From Chitinimonas sp036961565 (GTDB taxonomy: Bacteria > Pseudomonadota > Gammaproteobacteria > Burkholderiales > Chitinimonadaceae), in contig NZ_JBAMDD010000001.1 of assembly GCF_036961565.1 (NCBI RefSeq), positions 62,001 through 126,000 on the forward strand: a stretch of 64,000 nt of DNA, written 5' to 3'. Numbering within the stretch: the stretch's first letter is position 1; every line of letters begins with the position of its first letter. Both the position numbers and the translations under genes were made by a program. The notes under the pieces are model-generated. The model had not been told where the DNA came from and searched no databases. It saw only the letters and a list, made by a program, of their open reading frames with translations. Shown here piece after piece: positions 34,691 to 43,704 of the stretch.

Positions 34691-36406
34691 TTACATGGCT
34701 TCCAGCACGGCAATGCCCAGCAGGCCCAAGCCTTGTGCCAGCACCTTGGCGGTCAGATCGCAGACCTTGAGGCGGGAGGCATTGGTCTGGCCATCCTGTA
34801 TCACCGGGCAGGCCTCATAGAAGCGCGAGAAGGCGGTGGCCACGTTGTACAGGTAGGCGCAGAGGAAATGTGGCTGGCTGTCGCGCGCAACCAGATGCAC
34901 CACATCGGCGAAGCGTGATAGTTCCAGGGCGAGAGCGTGCTCGGCAGGCTCAGTCAATGCAACGGTGGCCTTGCTGTCCCATTCTCCTACCTTGCGGAAG
35001 ATGCTGCGGACGCGGGTATAGGCATACTGCAGGTAAGGAGCTGTATTGCCCTCGAAGGACAGCATGGTGTCCCAGTCGAAGATGTAGTCGGTGGTACGGT
35101 TCTTCGACAGATCTGCATACTTGAGCGCACCAATGCCAACTGCTTTGGCGATATCGCGGCGGGTTGCCTCTTCAAGCTCGGGATTCTTGGCGCTGACCAG
35201 TTGGTAGGCGCGCTCAATCGCTTCGTCCAGCAGGTCTACCAGCTTGATGTTCTCGCCTGAGCGGGTTTTCAGTGGCTTGCCGTCGGCGCCCATGATGGTG
35301 CCATGTGCCACGTGCTCGAGTTGCAGGCTGGCGGGTGCAAAACCGGCCTTGCGCGCAACGGTGAACAACTGCTGGAAATGCAGGCCTTGGCGTGCGTCCA
35401 CCACATAGAGGCAGCGATCGAGCTTGAGCTCGCGGGCACGGAAACGGATGGCGCCCAGATCGGTGGTGGCGTAAAGGTAGCCGCCACCTTGCTTCTGCAC
35501 GATATAGGCAGCCGGATCGCCTTCCTTGTTCTTGAACTCTTCCAGGAATACCACCTGGGCACCCTGGTCTTCGGTCAGCAGGCCCTGCTGACGCAGCTCG
35601 TCCACCAGCACCGGCAGGTCGTCGTTGTAGAAGCTCTCACCACGAACATCGCTATCATTGAGCAGCAGGCCCAGCTTTTGGTAGATATCGTTGCAGTGCG
35701 CCAGCGATAGCTCCACGAACTGCCGCCACAGTGCCAGCACCTCGGCATCGCCGCCTTGCAGCTTGACCACATAGTCACGCGCCAGGTCAGCAAAGGCGGG
35801 GTCTTCGTCAAAGCGTTTCTTGGATGCCTTGTAGAAGGTATCGAGATCCTTGAGTGCGTACTCTGCCTCGCCCGCCTTGCGCGATTCCACCATGAAGGCC
35901 ACCAGCATGCCGAACTGGGTGCCCCAGTCGCCTACATGGTTCTGCCGTATCACATCCTGGCCGACGAAGCCGTTGATGCGGGCAAGTGCGTCGCCGATGA
36001 TGCCGCCGCGCAGGTGGCCAATATGCATCTCTTTGGCCAGGTTGACCGAGGAGTACTCGACCATGACCCGTTGGCGAGGCAGGGTATCGACGCCCAGCTT
36101 GGGGTCGGCCAGGGCGGTTTCGACACGTTGGGCCAAGAAGCCGTCATCGAGCTTGATATTGATGAAGCCAGGCCCGGCTATCTCGAGGCTGGCGGCGATG
36201 CCGGCCAGATCCACGCTGTCTATGACCTTCTGGGCCAGCTCCCGTGGATTGAGCTTGAGTGCCTTGGCAGCGCCCATCACGCCATTCATCTGGTAGTCGC
36301 CAAACTCGGGGCGGCCAGCCAATTGCACCAGCGGCTGGGCATCGGGCGCGCCGACTGCCGCAAGGGCGGCGGCAAAGCGTTGATTCAGTAGGGGAAGCAA
36401 AGACAT
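34691..36406 (-). CDS. argS: Arginyl-tRNA synthetase
   Basis: A 571-residue class I synthetase. An N-terminal additional domain precedes the HIGH motif (HIGH at residues 128-131 in AKEMHIGHLRGG); the KMSKS-like loop is PLKTRSGENIKL. The anticodon-binding domain at the C terminus is complete. The start at 36406 (MSLLPLLN) was preferred over an upstream frame that would translate the REP-like sequence. It lies 183 bases after aroA on the same strand. Confidence 0.96.
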   Translation of the reverse strand: MSLLPLLNQRFAAALAAVGAPDAQPLVQLAGRPEFGDYQMNGVMGAAKALKLNPRELAQKVIDSVDLAGIAASLEIAGPGFINIKLDDGFLAQRVETALADPKLGVDTLPRQRVMVEYSSVNLAKEMHIGHLRGGIIGDALARINGFVGQDVIRQNHVGDWGTQFGMLVAFMVESRKAGEAEYALKDLDTFYKASKKRFDEDPAFADLARDYVVKLQGGDAEVLALWRQFVELSLAHCNDIYQKLGLLLNDSDVRGESFYNDDLPVLVDELRQQGLLTEDQGAQVVFLEEFKNKEGDPAAYIVQKQGGGYLYATTDLGAIRFRARELKLDRCLYVVDARQGLHFQQLFTVARKAGFAPASLQLEHVAHGTIMGADGKPLKTRSGENIKLVDLLDEAIERAYQLVSAKNPELEEATRRDIAKAVGIGALKYADLSKNRTTDYIFDWDTMLSFEGNTAPYLQYAYTRVRSIFRKVGEWDSKATVALTEPAEHALALELSRFADVVHLVARDSQPHFLCAYLYNVATAFSRFYEACPVIQDGQTNASRLKVCDLTAKVLAQGLGLLGIAVLEAM

Positions 36407-36435
36407 ATCGTTGTGCCATCCAGGCCGGCGACCAA

Positions 36436-36533
36436 GCCTGCCGGGAGAGGGCAGGCGGCGCGACATGGGAAAATAGGGAAACAGTCTGGGTCGCAGGCGG
36501 CATCCCCTCACCCAGCCCTCTCCCGGAGGAGAG
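36436..36533. repeat. REP-like inverted pair in the argS leader
   Basis: Two G/C-rich stem-loops face each other. The first has GCCTGCC paired with GGCAGGC (36436-36456), the second CTCTCC paired with GGAGAG (36518-36533). The 12-mer CCGGGAGAGGGC (36441-36452) is repeated exactly in inverse form at 36515-36526. The CCCTCTCCCGG core resembles REP-type intergenic repeats common in proteobacteria. It lies in the aroA-argS gap. Confidence 0.6.
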
Positions 36534-36589
36534 AGGATAGGCAGCCTGCATTTGGCGCTATTGTACCGGCTGGCAGTAGGCCGACCAAA

Positions 36590-37900
36590 TCATCGGGATA
36601 CGGTAGCGAGCACGTCGAAGTATTCGGGGAAGGTCTTGCCCACGCAGCGCGGGTCGTTGATGCGTATGGGGGTGCCACCCACGGCCACCAGTGAGAAGCA
36701 CATGGCCATGCGGTGGTCGTCGTAGGTATCAATGACGGCATGGGGTGTGAGCATGGCCGGGGGGGTGATGCGCAGGTAATCAGCGCCTTCTTCCACGGTG
36801 GCGCCCACCTTGCGCAGCTCGGTTGCCATGGCGCTGAGCCGGTCGGTTTCCTTCACGCGCCAACTGGCGACATTGCGTATGGTGGTGGTGCCATCGGCAA
36901 ACAGCGCCAGCACGGCAATGGTCATGGCTGCATCGGGGATATGGTTGAGATCGGCATCGATGGCGCGCAGCTTGCCGCCGCGGGCGGCGACGGGGCCACT
37001 TGATTCTATCCAGTCCTCGCCCAGCGCAATCAGTGCGCCCATCTGCGCCAGGGTATCGGCAAACTTGACATCACCCTGGATGGAGTCGGCCCCCACGCCT
37101 TCCACCCGAACCGGGCCACCACCCAGGGCGCCGGCAGCCAGGAAGTAGGACGCCGAGCTGGCATCGCCCTCGACATGGATCAAGCCGGGCGAGTGATAGG
37201 ACTGCCCGGCCGGCAGGTGGAATTCGCTCCAGCCACGACGCTCCACATGCAGGCCAAAGCGGCGCATCAGATTGAGGGTGATCTCGATATAGGGCTTGGA
37301 GATCAGCTCGCCGGTGACTTCGATCAAGGCATCTTCGCCGCTCAATGGCAGGGCCATCAGCAGGGCAGTGAGGAACTGGCTGGACACATCTCCGCGCACG
37401 CGGGTGCGCAGGCCAGGGCGCTCGTTGTGTTGATTCTGCCAGGGCTTGATGGCCAGCGGCGGGTAGCCTTCTGTACCCAGGTAGTCGATCTGTGCACCCA
37501 GCTCGCGCAGGGCGTCTACCAGATCGCCTATGGGGCGCTCGTGCATGCGCGGCACGCCGCTCAGCTGGTAATGGCCCTGCATCAGCGCCAGCGCGGCAGT
37601 CAGCGGACGGAAGGCGGTGCCGGCGTTGCCCAGAAACAGATCCGCCTGGGCCTGGGGAAACTTGCCCCCCACACCTTCCACCCGATAGGCGCGCTCGCCA
37701 GTTTGCGTCCAGTGCACGCCCAGGCTGGTCAGTGCCTCCAGCATGCGGCGGGTATCGTCCGAGTCGAGCAGGCCGCGTACCTCGGTGCTGCCCTCGCTGA
37801 GCGCAGCCAGCAAGAGAGTGCGGTTGGAAATGCTCTTGGAGCCTGGCAGGCGTACCGTACCGGCGGTGGCAGTGCTGGGGGCGAGATCGAGATGTTCCAT
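36590..37900 (-). CDS. aroA: 3-phosphoshikimate 1-carboxyvinyltransferase (EPSP synthase)
   Basis: A 436-residue two-domain enzyme of the shikimate pathway. It shows GSKSISNR at residues 20-27, FLGNAGTAFRPL, RVRGDVSSQF and the late ETDRL and DDHRMAM motifs. It joins shikimate 3-phosphate with phosphoenolpyruvate. In Neisseriales and other proteobacteria aroA usually stands just before cmk-rpsA; here it is 34 kb away and on the opposite strand. Confidence 0.97.
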   Translation of the reverse strand: MEHLDLAPSTATAGTVRLPGSKSISNRTLLLAALSEGSTEVRGLLDSDDTRRMLEALTSLGVHWTQTGERAYRVEGVGGKFPQAQADLFLGNAGTAFRPLTAALALMQGHYQLSGVPRMHERPIGDLVDALRELGAQIDYLGTEGYPPLAIKPWQNQHNERPGLRTRVRGDVSSQFLTALLMALPLSGEDALIEVTGELISKPYIEITLNLMRRFGLHVERRGWSEFHLPAGQSYHSPGLIHVEGDASSASYFLAAGALGGGPVRVEGVGADSIQGDVKFADTLAQMGALIALGEDWIESSGPVAARGGKLRAIDADLNHIPDAAMTIAVLALFADGTTTIRNVASWRVKETDRLSAMATELRKVGATVEEGADYLRITPPAMLTPHAVIDTYDDHRMAMCFSLVAVGGTPIRINDPRCVGKTFPEYFDVLATVSR

Positions 37901-38110
37901 GGGCGGCCGAAAAAATGTTGCGGTGCAGAAGGAACTGTCGAGTGTAGCCGGGGTGGGCTGTGCTGGAAAGCTGACGTTCGCGGCAATGAGGTGTCCTGGC
38001 TATAGAGGACGTATCCATTCTGGGCATGAAGGGGAGGGCAGTGCTGCCGTGCGGTAGCTTTTCCAGCTTCACCTATAGTGGGTATTCAAGCCTAGATACA
38101 GGAGCAGGCC

Positions 38111-38935
38111 ATGCGACACATCACTCTGAGCAGCGCGGCAAGGTTGGGCTGGCTGGCCCTGGTTTGTGGGACGGTGGCGGCGGCCAATTGGTCCGACCCC
38201 TTTATAGGCATGCGCTACGGCACCGATTATGCCGAGCCCGGCAATACCAAGGATATAAGCAAGCGCATCGTGCAGCTGCAGTATGTGGGTGGCTTTGCCT
38301 ATGGCGATAATTTCGTGAACCTGGACCTGCTGTTCTCCGACGCTGACGATCCCGCCCGCAATGGTGGCGGCGCCCGCGAAGCGTATCTGGTCTATCGCAA
38401 TACCTTGAGTTTTTCGGCCATACGCGGGAAACCGGTGAAGTTTGGGCCGGTGCGCGATGTAGGCTGGATGACAGGGATAGACCTCAATACCAAGGACACC
38501 CGATTTGCGCCACGCAAGAAGCTGTTTGTGACCGGCCCCAAGCTGCGTTTCGATGTGCCAGGCTTTTGGGATGTGTCGCTGCTCTTCATGAAGGAGCGCA
38601 ATAACAATGGGATTGTGGGGCGCAAGGTGAATTTCGATGCCACCTGGGGGGTCAGCACGGCCTGGAGTTTTCCCATCAGCACCTCGGTACCGCTCAAGTT
38701 CAAGGGCTTTGCCAACTATATCGACGAGAAGGGCAAGGATGGCTTTGGCGTGCAGACCGAGCCGGAAACATTGCTGGAGTCTGCGCTGCTGGCGGATGTC
38801 AGCAAGTTCTACGACAAGAAGAACCAGCTCTGGGCGGGCGTGGGCTACCAGTACTGGCGCAACAAGTTCGGCAACCGGCCGGGGAATGGTACGGAGGCCA
38901 AGGTGCCGCAACTACTGCTGGAGTTTCACCTCTAG
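38111..38935 (+). CDS. Outer-membrane channel protein, Tsx-like
   Basis: A 274-residue protein with a signal peptide (residues 1-24, ending AAA). The mature sequence alternates polar and hydrophobic residues and has many aromatic residues at strand ends, consistent with a 12-stranded barrel, and ends in LLLEFHL (C-terminal aromatic-X-hydrophobic type). It starts with WSDPFIGMRYGTDYAEPGN, which resembles nucleoside-specific Tsx-family porins. AGGAG precedes the start. Nucleoside transport is only inferred. Confidence 0.7.
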   Translation: MRHITLSSAARLGWLALVCGTVAAANWSDPFIGMRYGTDYAEPGNTKDISKRIVQLQYVGGFAYGDNFVNLDLLFSDADDPARNGGGAREAYLVYRNTLSFSAIRGKPVKFGPVRDVGWMTGIDLNTKDTRFAPRKKLFVTGPKLRFDVPGFWDVSLLFMKERNNNGIVGRKVNFDATWGVSTAWSFPISTSVPLKFKGFANYIDEKGKDGFGVQTEPETLLESALLADVSKFYDKKNQLWAGVGYQYWRNKFGNRPGNGTEAKVPQLLLEFHL

Positions 38936-39367
38936 GGTGGCGGAGTGGGTGTGCGCCAGGGCAAGCTTGGCGCTGGACGGCAGTGCAGCCTGAACCCGCA
39001 GGCTCCTACCTGTTTGAAGCACCCTCGGCAACGCGCTACCGTTCGGCTATTCAACGATACCGGCGTAGAGCCGGCTGTTACAGGGTTCGCCTCGTGCCAG
39101 GTGGACGCATTGAAGGTGCCAATCGCACCCCGCTTGCCCCCTGTCCGCACCCTGTGGAGCGCGGCATTGCGTACCGTCCACCGTGTTGTGGTGGCTCGGT
39201 TATTCTGCCTGGCTTGTGGCCAACATCTCCGCCCAGGCACGAAAGCGTGAGGGAAAATATACCTAGGCCGGAGGTGAATAGGCTTTCTATCTTTGTGCGA
39301 TTGCCCGTATTATTCTGATGAATATTCCTGAAATTTTCGTAAATTTAGAACGATAATCTTTATTCAG
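38936..39367. other. 432-bp intergenic region before the Lrp gene
   Basis: GC-rich until about 39260, then AT-rich up to the start codon. No gene is supported; open frames on both strands are short and unlike proteins. The AT-rich end carries the palindrome GAATATTC (39320-39327) and paired AAATTT boxes, a likely control region. Confidence 0.4.
39331..39346. promoter_or_regulatory. Candidate autoregulatory site of the Lrp-type gene
   Basis: Two AAATTT boxes separated by TCGT form a 16-base inverted repeat 21 bases before the start codon, inside an AT-rich stretch with a GATAATCT (-10-like). Lrp/AsnC proteins bind AT-rich dyads and often control their own gene, so this is a plausible site. 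Confidence 0.4.
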
Positions 39368-39844
39368 ATGACGACTGCCAAACACCGGTCTCTGGACACC
39401 CAGGACCGCAAGATACTGCGTGCGCTACAGCGCAATGCCAGGCTCAGCAATGCCGAGCTGGCGGAACAGGTAGGCCTGTCTACCACGGCGTGCTGGAACC
39501 GTACCAGGCAACTGGAAAACGAGGGCTATATCCAGGGCTATGTGGCCTTGATAGACCAGCAGAAGATGGGTTTGGCCGATACGGTACTACTGGAAGTGAC
39601 GCTGGACAGGCACGAGGATGATGCGCTGGCCCGCTTTGGCGAGGAACTGGCGCTGCTGCCCGAAGTGTTGGAGGCCTATCTGGTCTCGGGTGAATACGAC
39701 TACCTGGTCAAGGTGGCGGTCGACGGCACGGCAGGCTATGAGCGCTTTCTGCGCGAGAAGCTGTACCGCATCTCAGGCATACGCCATAGCCGCTCGATGT
39801 TTGTGCTGCGCTGCATGAAGCAGGTGTCGTCCGTGCAGGTTTAA
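39368..39844 (+). CDS. Lrp/AsnC-family regulator
   Basis: A 158-residue regulator. The winged helix-turn-helix (residues 8-60) reads LDTQDRKILRALQRNARLSN then ELAEQVGLSTTACW; the RAM/AsnC ligand domain (about 72-150) has LVSGEYDYLVKVAV. It responds to amino acids. The TTCAG just before the ATG is not a ribosome site, and the leader may be short. It converges with the PepSY gene, leaving only six bases between stops. Confidence 0.92.
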   Translation: MTTAKHRSLDTQDRKILRALQRNARLSNAELAEQVGLSTTACWNRTRQLENEGYIQGYVALIDQQKMGLADTVLLEVTLDRHEDDALARFGEELALLPEVLEAYLVSGEYDYLVKVAVDGTAGYERFLREKLYRISGIRHSRSMFVLRCMKQVSSVQV

Positions 39845-39850
39845 GGGCAG

Positions 39851-41188
39851 TTATTGACGGATAGCAGCGCGCTCACGGTAATGCAGCCAGCCCTCCAGCA
39901 GCGCAATGACACAGGATGAAGCTGCCAGTACGGGCATGCCCAGCAACAGGATGGGTAGCAAGGGCCAGGCTGTTATCGGCAAGGCACGCCAACTGCCGGG
40001 CAGCAGCCTGGGCAGTATGCTGGCGCCGTGACGGCGACGCTGGAAGTACATTACCCAGCCGGAGACCAGGGAAAATACGACGCCCAGGCCAAACAGCAGC
40101 AGCAGGCCCTGGTTCCACCAACCGAAATCGCCCCGATGAAATGGTATGCCGATAGCCGTTGCCTTGCTGAAGGCGGTTTGTTGCTCCCAGCCTGCGTAGT
40201 ACAGGCCCTGGCCGCTATAGCGATCCAACAGGAGTTCAAAGCGCTTGAGCGGCTCAGCCGTGTTGACGCTATGGGCGCGCCAAACACCAAGAGGCTGCTT
40301 GGGTGGGGTGAGCTGCATGGCGGTCTGTGGTGCCTGTTGCCGGCTGTGCTCCCATATGGCTTGCCAGCCCAGGGGTGTCGCACCGTCAGGCGCCTGCGAT
40401 TGCAGCTGCTTGGGGGCTCTGGGCGGCGCTTGGCCCGTCATATCACGCAGGCTGCGTATCTGCTCGCCTGCGTACTTGCTCCAGGTGAGCCCGGTAGTGA
40501 GTATCACCAGGCTGATCAGGCTGAGCGCAAGGCCCAGCAAAGCGTGCCATTGGCGCCACCAGCGCCGTCCTTGCAATCCTTTGCGCGGCAGTAATGCTGA
40601 CATGCTCGCTGGCCATGCCAGGTAGATGCCGGTCAGCAGCATGATCATGAGGCAACTGGCGGCGAGCTCGATCAACCAGCGCCAGCCTTCACCTTGCAGT
40701 AGGCTGGCGTGCAGGCTCTGCGCCCATGCGCTGAACTGCTCGTTCTCCCATAGATTGCCCAGTATCTGAGCTGTGTAAGGGTCTACAAACATGATGAGCC
40801 GGCCCCGATCCACCGCTGCCGCGGGCACATGCCCATGCCGTGCGTGTTCGCCAGCGGTGTTCGGATCGGCGCTGAACACCAGCTGGACGCTGTCGGTCGG
40901 CGAGAAGGGCGGGCGTACGCTATGGAGCACCATGCCGGAAGGGGCATGCCGGGTGGCACGGTCTATCAAGCTGTCCAGGCTTTGCCGGTTGCCGCTGGCC
41001 TGTACCTCCCGCAGGGGGCTGTAGAGCTGTGATTCGATCTGCGGCGTGAACACATATAGCAAGCCTGTCAGCGCAGCCAGCATGGCAAATGGCGAGGCGA
41101 TCAGCGCAGCCCAGAAATGGATGCGCCAGAGCAGGCTGCGGCGGCGGGCTTGCAGCGATGGCAGGGTGGGCAAGGCATGGGTGGGCAA
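39851..41188 (-). CDS. PepSY-associated transmembrane protein (PiuB/FoxB-like, putative siderophore reductase)
   Basis: A 445-residue inner-membrane protein with four predicted helices (about 23-45, 170-190, 215-237, 360-385) and a fifth near the C terminus. The large periplasmic loops contain PepSY-like segments. RIHFWAALIASPFAMLAALTGLLYVF and WRQWHALLGLALSLI (with conserved histidines) are family hallmarks and could bind haem. The start at TTG 41188 has no clear ribosome site and is uncertain. It follows the TonB receptor by 11 bases. Related proteins reduce ferric siderophores at the periplasm; this role is inferred. Confidence 0.85.
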   Translation of the reverse strand: MPTHALPTLPSLQARRRSLLWRIHFWAALIASPFAMLAALTGLLYVFTPQIESQLYSPLREVQASGNRQSLDSLIDRATRHAPSGMVLHSVRPPFSPTDSVQLVFSADPNTAGEHARHGHVPAAAVDRGRLIMFVDPYTAQILGNLWENEQFSAWAQSLHASLLQGEGWRWLIELAASCLMIMLLTGIYLAWPASMSALLPRKGLQGRRWWRQWHALLGLALSLISLVILTTGLTWSKYAGEQIRSLRDMTGQAPPRAPKQLQSQAPDGATPLGWQAIWEHSRQQAPQTAMQLTPPKQPLGVWRAHSVNTAEPLKRFELLLDRYSGQGLYYAGWEQQTAFSKATAIGIPFHRGDFGWWNQGLLLLFGLGVVFSLVSGWVMYFQRRRHGASILPRLLPGSWRALPITAWPLLPILLLGMPVLAASSCVIALLEGWLHYRERAAIRQ

Positions 41189-41199
41189 GGGGGACTCGC

Positions 41200-43482
41200 T
41201 CAGTTATCGAAACGCAGCTCGGCAAAGACCGTGCGCTGGGTATAGGGGTGGAAGGCCCAGTAGCGGGTGTTGTTGAGGTTGTCTACACCCACGGCAGCGG
41301 TCCATTGCTTGTTGAAACGGTAGCGAGCCCGGATGTCGGCCACCAGAAAGCGGCTGACGCCGGTATAGGTGTCGCCGTTCGGGTCGGCGTTATCCAGCGT
41401 ACCGTATTGCTTGCCGCTGTAGCGCAGACCCAGGCTGGTGCTGAGCGCGGCGCTGAGATGATAGCTGGCCAGTAGATTGGCCCGCCATTGTGGCACACGC
41501 GGTTGCCAGCGGCCCACGCTGGCGGGGAAGCGTGCATTGCGGGTGATGATGGAGTGGGCGTAGGTCAGGCTGCTGCTGATATCCAGGCCGTGCAAGCCCA
41601 CATCCTGCAATTGCAAGGCCATTTCCAGGCCTGTGGTGCGTATGGCGTCCACATTCTGGATATTGGTGACGTTGGGTGTGACGGTGACATCGGTCTGCGA
41701 ATACAGCGCGTCGCGGCTGTCTTCAAAGAACAGGGTGCTGCGCAGACTGCCACCGTCCAGCCGTCGTTCTGCCGTCAATTCGCTGGTCCAGGCGCGTTCG
41801 GGTTTGAGCTTGGGGTCGTTGTTGACGATGACACCGGCTGAGATTGCGCCCTGGTAGAGCTCGGCCACCGTGGGCATGCGCACCGAACGGCCCAGCGAGG
41901 CCTTGAGCTGCCAATCGGCATTGGCCTGGTAGGCAAGCGCGGCCTTGGGCGAGAAATGCTGTTCGCTACGCTCGGCAAAGTGGAGCCGGCTGGTGGCATT
42001 GGCAATTTCGCCGCCCCAGGCCTGCCAGCGTTCGAGACGGCCACCCAGGGTGGTGCGCCAGGCTGGGGCAAAGCGCCAGGTATCCTGCAGGTACAGGCTT
42101 TGCAGGCGCGTATTGCCGCTGAAGGCGGAAATGGCTGTTTCAGCGCCGCCGTGTTGCCAATGGCGAGTGCCATCGACCCGTGTGCGCAGTTGATAGGTAT
42201 CGGCTTGGGCGCCTAGATCGATCTGATGCGCGCCCTGCGTGCCACCGGGGCGCCATATGCCTTTGAGCGACAGCGTACGCCAGCCTGTGCCGGCCATGTC
42301 GGTGAGCTGGCCATTGCCACCCTTCAGTGCAAGAGGCAAAGGCGTGGTGGAGCTGCGTACCTGATCGCGATGGTAGTCGTAGAGGCTACCGGCGATTTCC
42401 CAGTCGAACTGTCCTTGTCCGTGCTGCTTGAGCGACAGGCCGTGCATCAGATGGGTAAGTGCGCCACGGCTGGTGCCAAAGTCAGTGGCCTGCAGGCCGT
42501 ATTGTCGACCACCGAGGATGATATTGCCGCTATAGACGGACCTGCCCTGCTGGTCGCGCAGATAGCTGTCGGAGTGGCGCTCGGCATCGTTCTGCCACCA
42601 GCCCAGCGTGTAGCTGGCCCGCAGGCCGGGCGTGAAATCATAGGCCAGCTTGGCCTTGGCGTGGCGCTGCAAGGTGTGTACCTGATTGCTTGCACCCAGT
42701 ATCCACCAGTCCTGGTTCTTCGGATTCTTGTCGGCTATGGCGCCGGTCACGGTCACCCCATTGCTGATGGCAGTGCCGCTGCTGGTCAGTTTGTTGACGA
42801 AGGCGATGGGTTGGCCATCGCTGTCGAGCTGATTGACGTTGAACCACCAGGACCAATTGCCATTACGGTTACCCAGCGAGGCGCTGGCCTGGTTGCCGCT
42901 GTAGTGATCATCGGTGCCGTACTGCTGGTAGCCCTGGCGAAATCCACTCAGTTTGACATGGGCTTCGAACTGCCTGGGCATGTGGGTAAGGTAATCGACC
43001 ACCGCGCCGACGGCGTTACCGGAGTAGGCGGCGGAGAATGGGCCGTAGAGTACATCTACCCGTGCGATCTCCTCGGGCGTTACCAAGCCCCAGCGTGGGG
43101 TAAAGCTAGCGCCATTGCCCAGCAGGTTGGAGAGCAGGATGCCATCGGCGTAGACCAGCGAGCGGGCACTGTTGCCCGTGCCGGAGGCGCGGCTGGCCAG
43201 CACGGCATGATCGTAGTCGCCGATAAAGCGCTTGCGCACATTCAGGCTGGGCAGGTATTTGAGCGCATCTTCGCTGTCGGTAGCGTTGATGGTTTGCTCC
43301 ACCTGCTTGCCGCTGATGCCCTCCACGGTGGTGGGGATATGGCGTGGCAGGGAGCTGACCCGCTGGCCGGATACCGTGATGGTGCCCAACTCCTTGACCG
43401 GCGCTTCCTTGTCGCGATGATCTGCAAAGGCCTGGGCGGATACGGCTGCCAGCAAGGCTGCGGCCAGTGGGGTGTACTGCAT
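41200..43482 (-). CDS. TonB-dependent outer-membrane receptor
   Basis: A 760-residue receptor: signal peptide (1-20), a TonB-box-like ELGTITVSG at about 31-39, a plug domain (about 50-160) with YADGILLSN and RVDVLYGPFSAAYSGNAVG, then a 22-stranded barrel ending AELRFDN. The plug and barrel place it among metal, siderophore or vitamin receptors; the ligand cannot be assigned. The genes around it (PepSY, MFS, SufR-like regulator) suggest iron or another metal. Confidence 0.92.
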   Translation of the reverse strand: MQYTPLAAALLAAVSAQAFADHRDKEAPVKELGTITVSGQRVSSLPRHIPTTVEGISGKQVEQTINATDSEDALKYLPSLNVRKRFIGDYDHAVLASRASGTGNSARSLVYADGILLSNLLGNGASFTPRWGLVTPEEIARVDVLYGPFSAAYSGNAVGAVVDYLTHMPRQFEAHVKLSGFRQGYQQYGTDDHYSGNQASASLGNRNGNWSWWFNVNQLDSDGQPIAFVNKLTSSGTAISNGVTVTGAIADKNPKNQDWWILGASNQVHTLQRHAKAKLAYDFTPGLRASYTLGWWQNDAERHSDSYLRDQQGRSVYSGNIILGGRQYGLQATDFGTSRGALTHLMHGLSLKQHGQGQFDWEIAGSLYDYHRDQVRSSTTPLPLALKGGNGQLTDMAGTGWRTLSLKGIWRPGGTQGAHQIDLGAQADTYQLRTRVDGTRHWQHGGAETAISAFSGNTRLQSLYLQDTWRFAPAWRTTLGGRLERWQAWGGEIANATSRLHFAERSEQHFSPKAALAYQANADWQLKASLGRSVRMPTVAELYQGAISAGVIVNNDPKLKPERAWTSELTAERRLDGGSLRSTLFFEDSRDALYSQTDVTVTPNVTNIQNVDAIRTTGLEMALQLQDVGLHGLDISSSLTYAHSIITRNARFPASVGRWQPRVPQWRANLLASYHLSAALSTSLGLRYSGKQYGTLDNADPNGDTYTGVSRFLVADIRARYRFNKQWTAAVGVDNLNNTRYWAFHPYTQRTVFAELRFDN

Positions 43483-43559
43483 GCTGCGCTCCCTGTTCGA
43501 ATCGGCCGGATTCTAGGGAACTTGAGGTGGTGTGACCTGCGACATGTTGTCGCGGCTGA

Positions 43560-43694
43560 TTAACCTTGGCGCGCGGTCAGGCGCTGTAGGGTGAAGGCGC
43601 CGTATGCGCCTATGACGCACAGCACCTGCCCATCTACTTCGATCAAGGCCTCAAGGTAAGGCCCATCGGATGAAATAAAACGCGCAATTTGCAT
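43560..43694 (-). CDS. Small 44-residue ORF between the SufR-like regulator and the TonB receptor
   Basis: Reading leftward from ATG 43694 gives MQIARFISSDGPYLEALIEV then DGQVLCVIGAYGAFTLQRLT and ARQG before TAA at 43562-43560. It begins 10 bases after the regulator stop and ends 77 bases before the TonB receptor start. The sequence looks protein-like, with alternating strands and a glycine-rich centre, and has one cysteine (Cys26). No similar family is known to me. The ribosome site is weak, so this is a candidate, not an established gene. Confidence 0.45.
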   Translation of the reverse strand: MQIARFISSDGPYLEALIEVDGQVLCVIGAYGAFTLQRLTARQG

Positions 43695-43704
43695 GGGCGG
43701 ATAC

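Noticed and set aside
39120..39250. Loose resemblance between this intergenic sequence and 47590-47720 (both with CGCACCCTGTGG and GTTGTGGTG-type words).
   Set aside because: Only short words are shared and they are not in a consistent arrangement; not enough for a repeat family.
42226..43563. A 445-codon plus-strand frame opposite the TonB receptor gene.
   Set aside because: The minus strand encodes a complete receptor with plug and barrel; the opposite frame lacks ribosome site and protein-like sequence.
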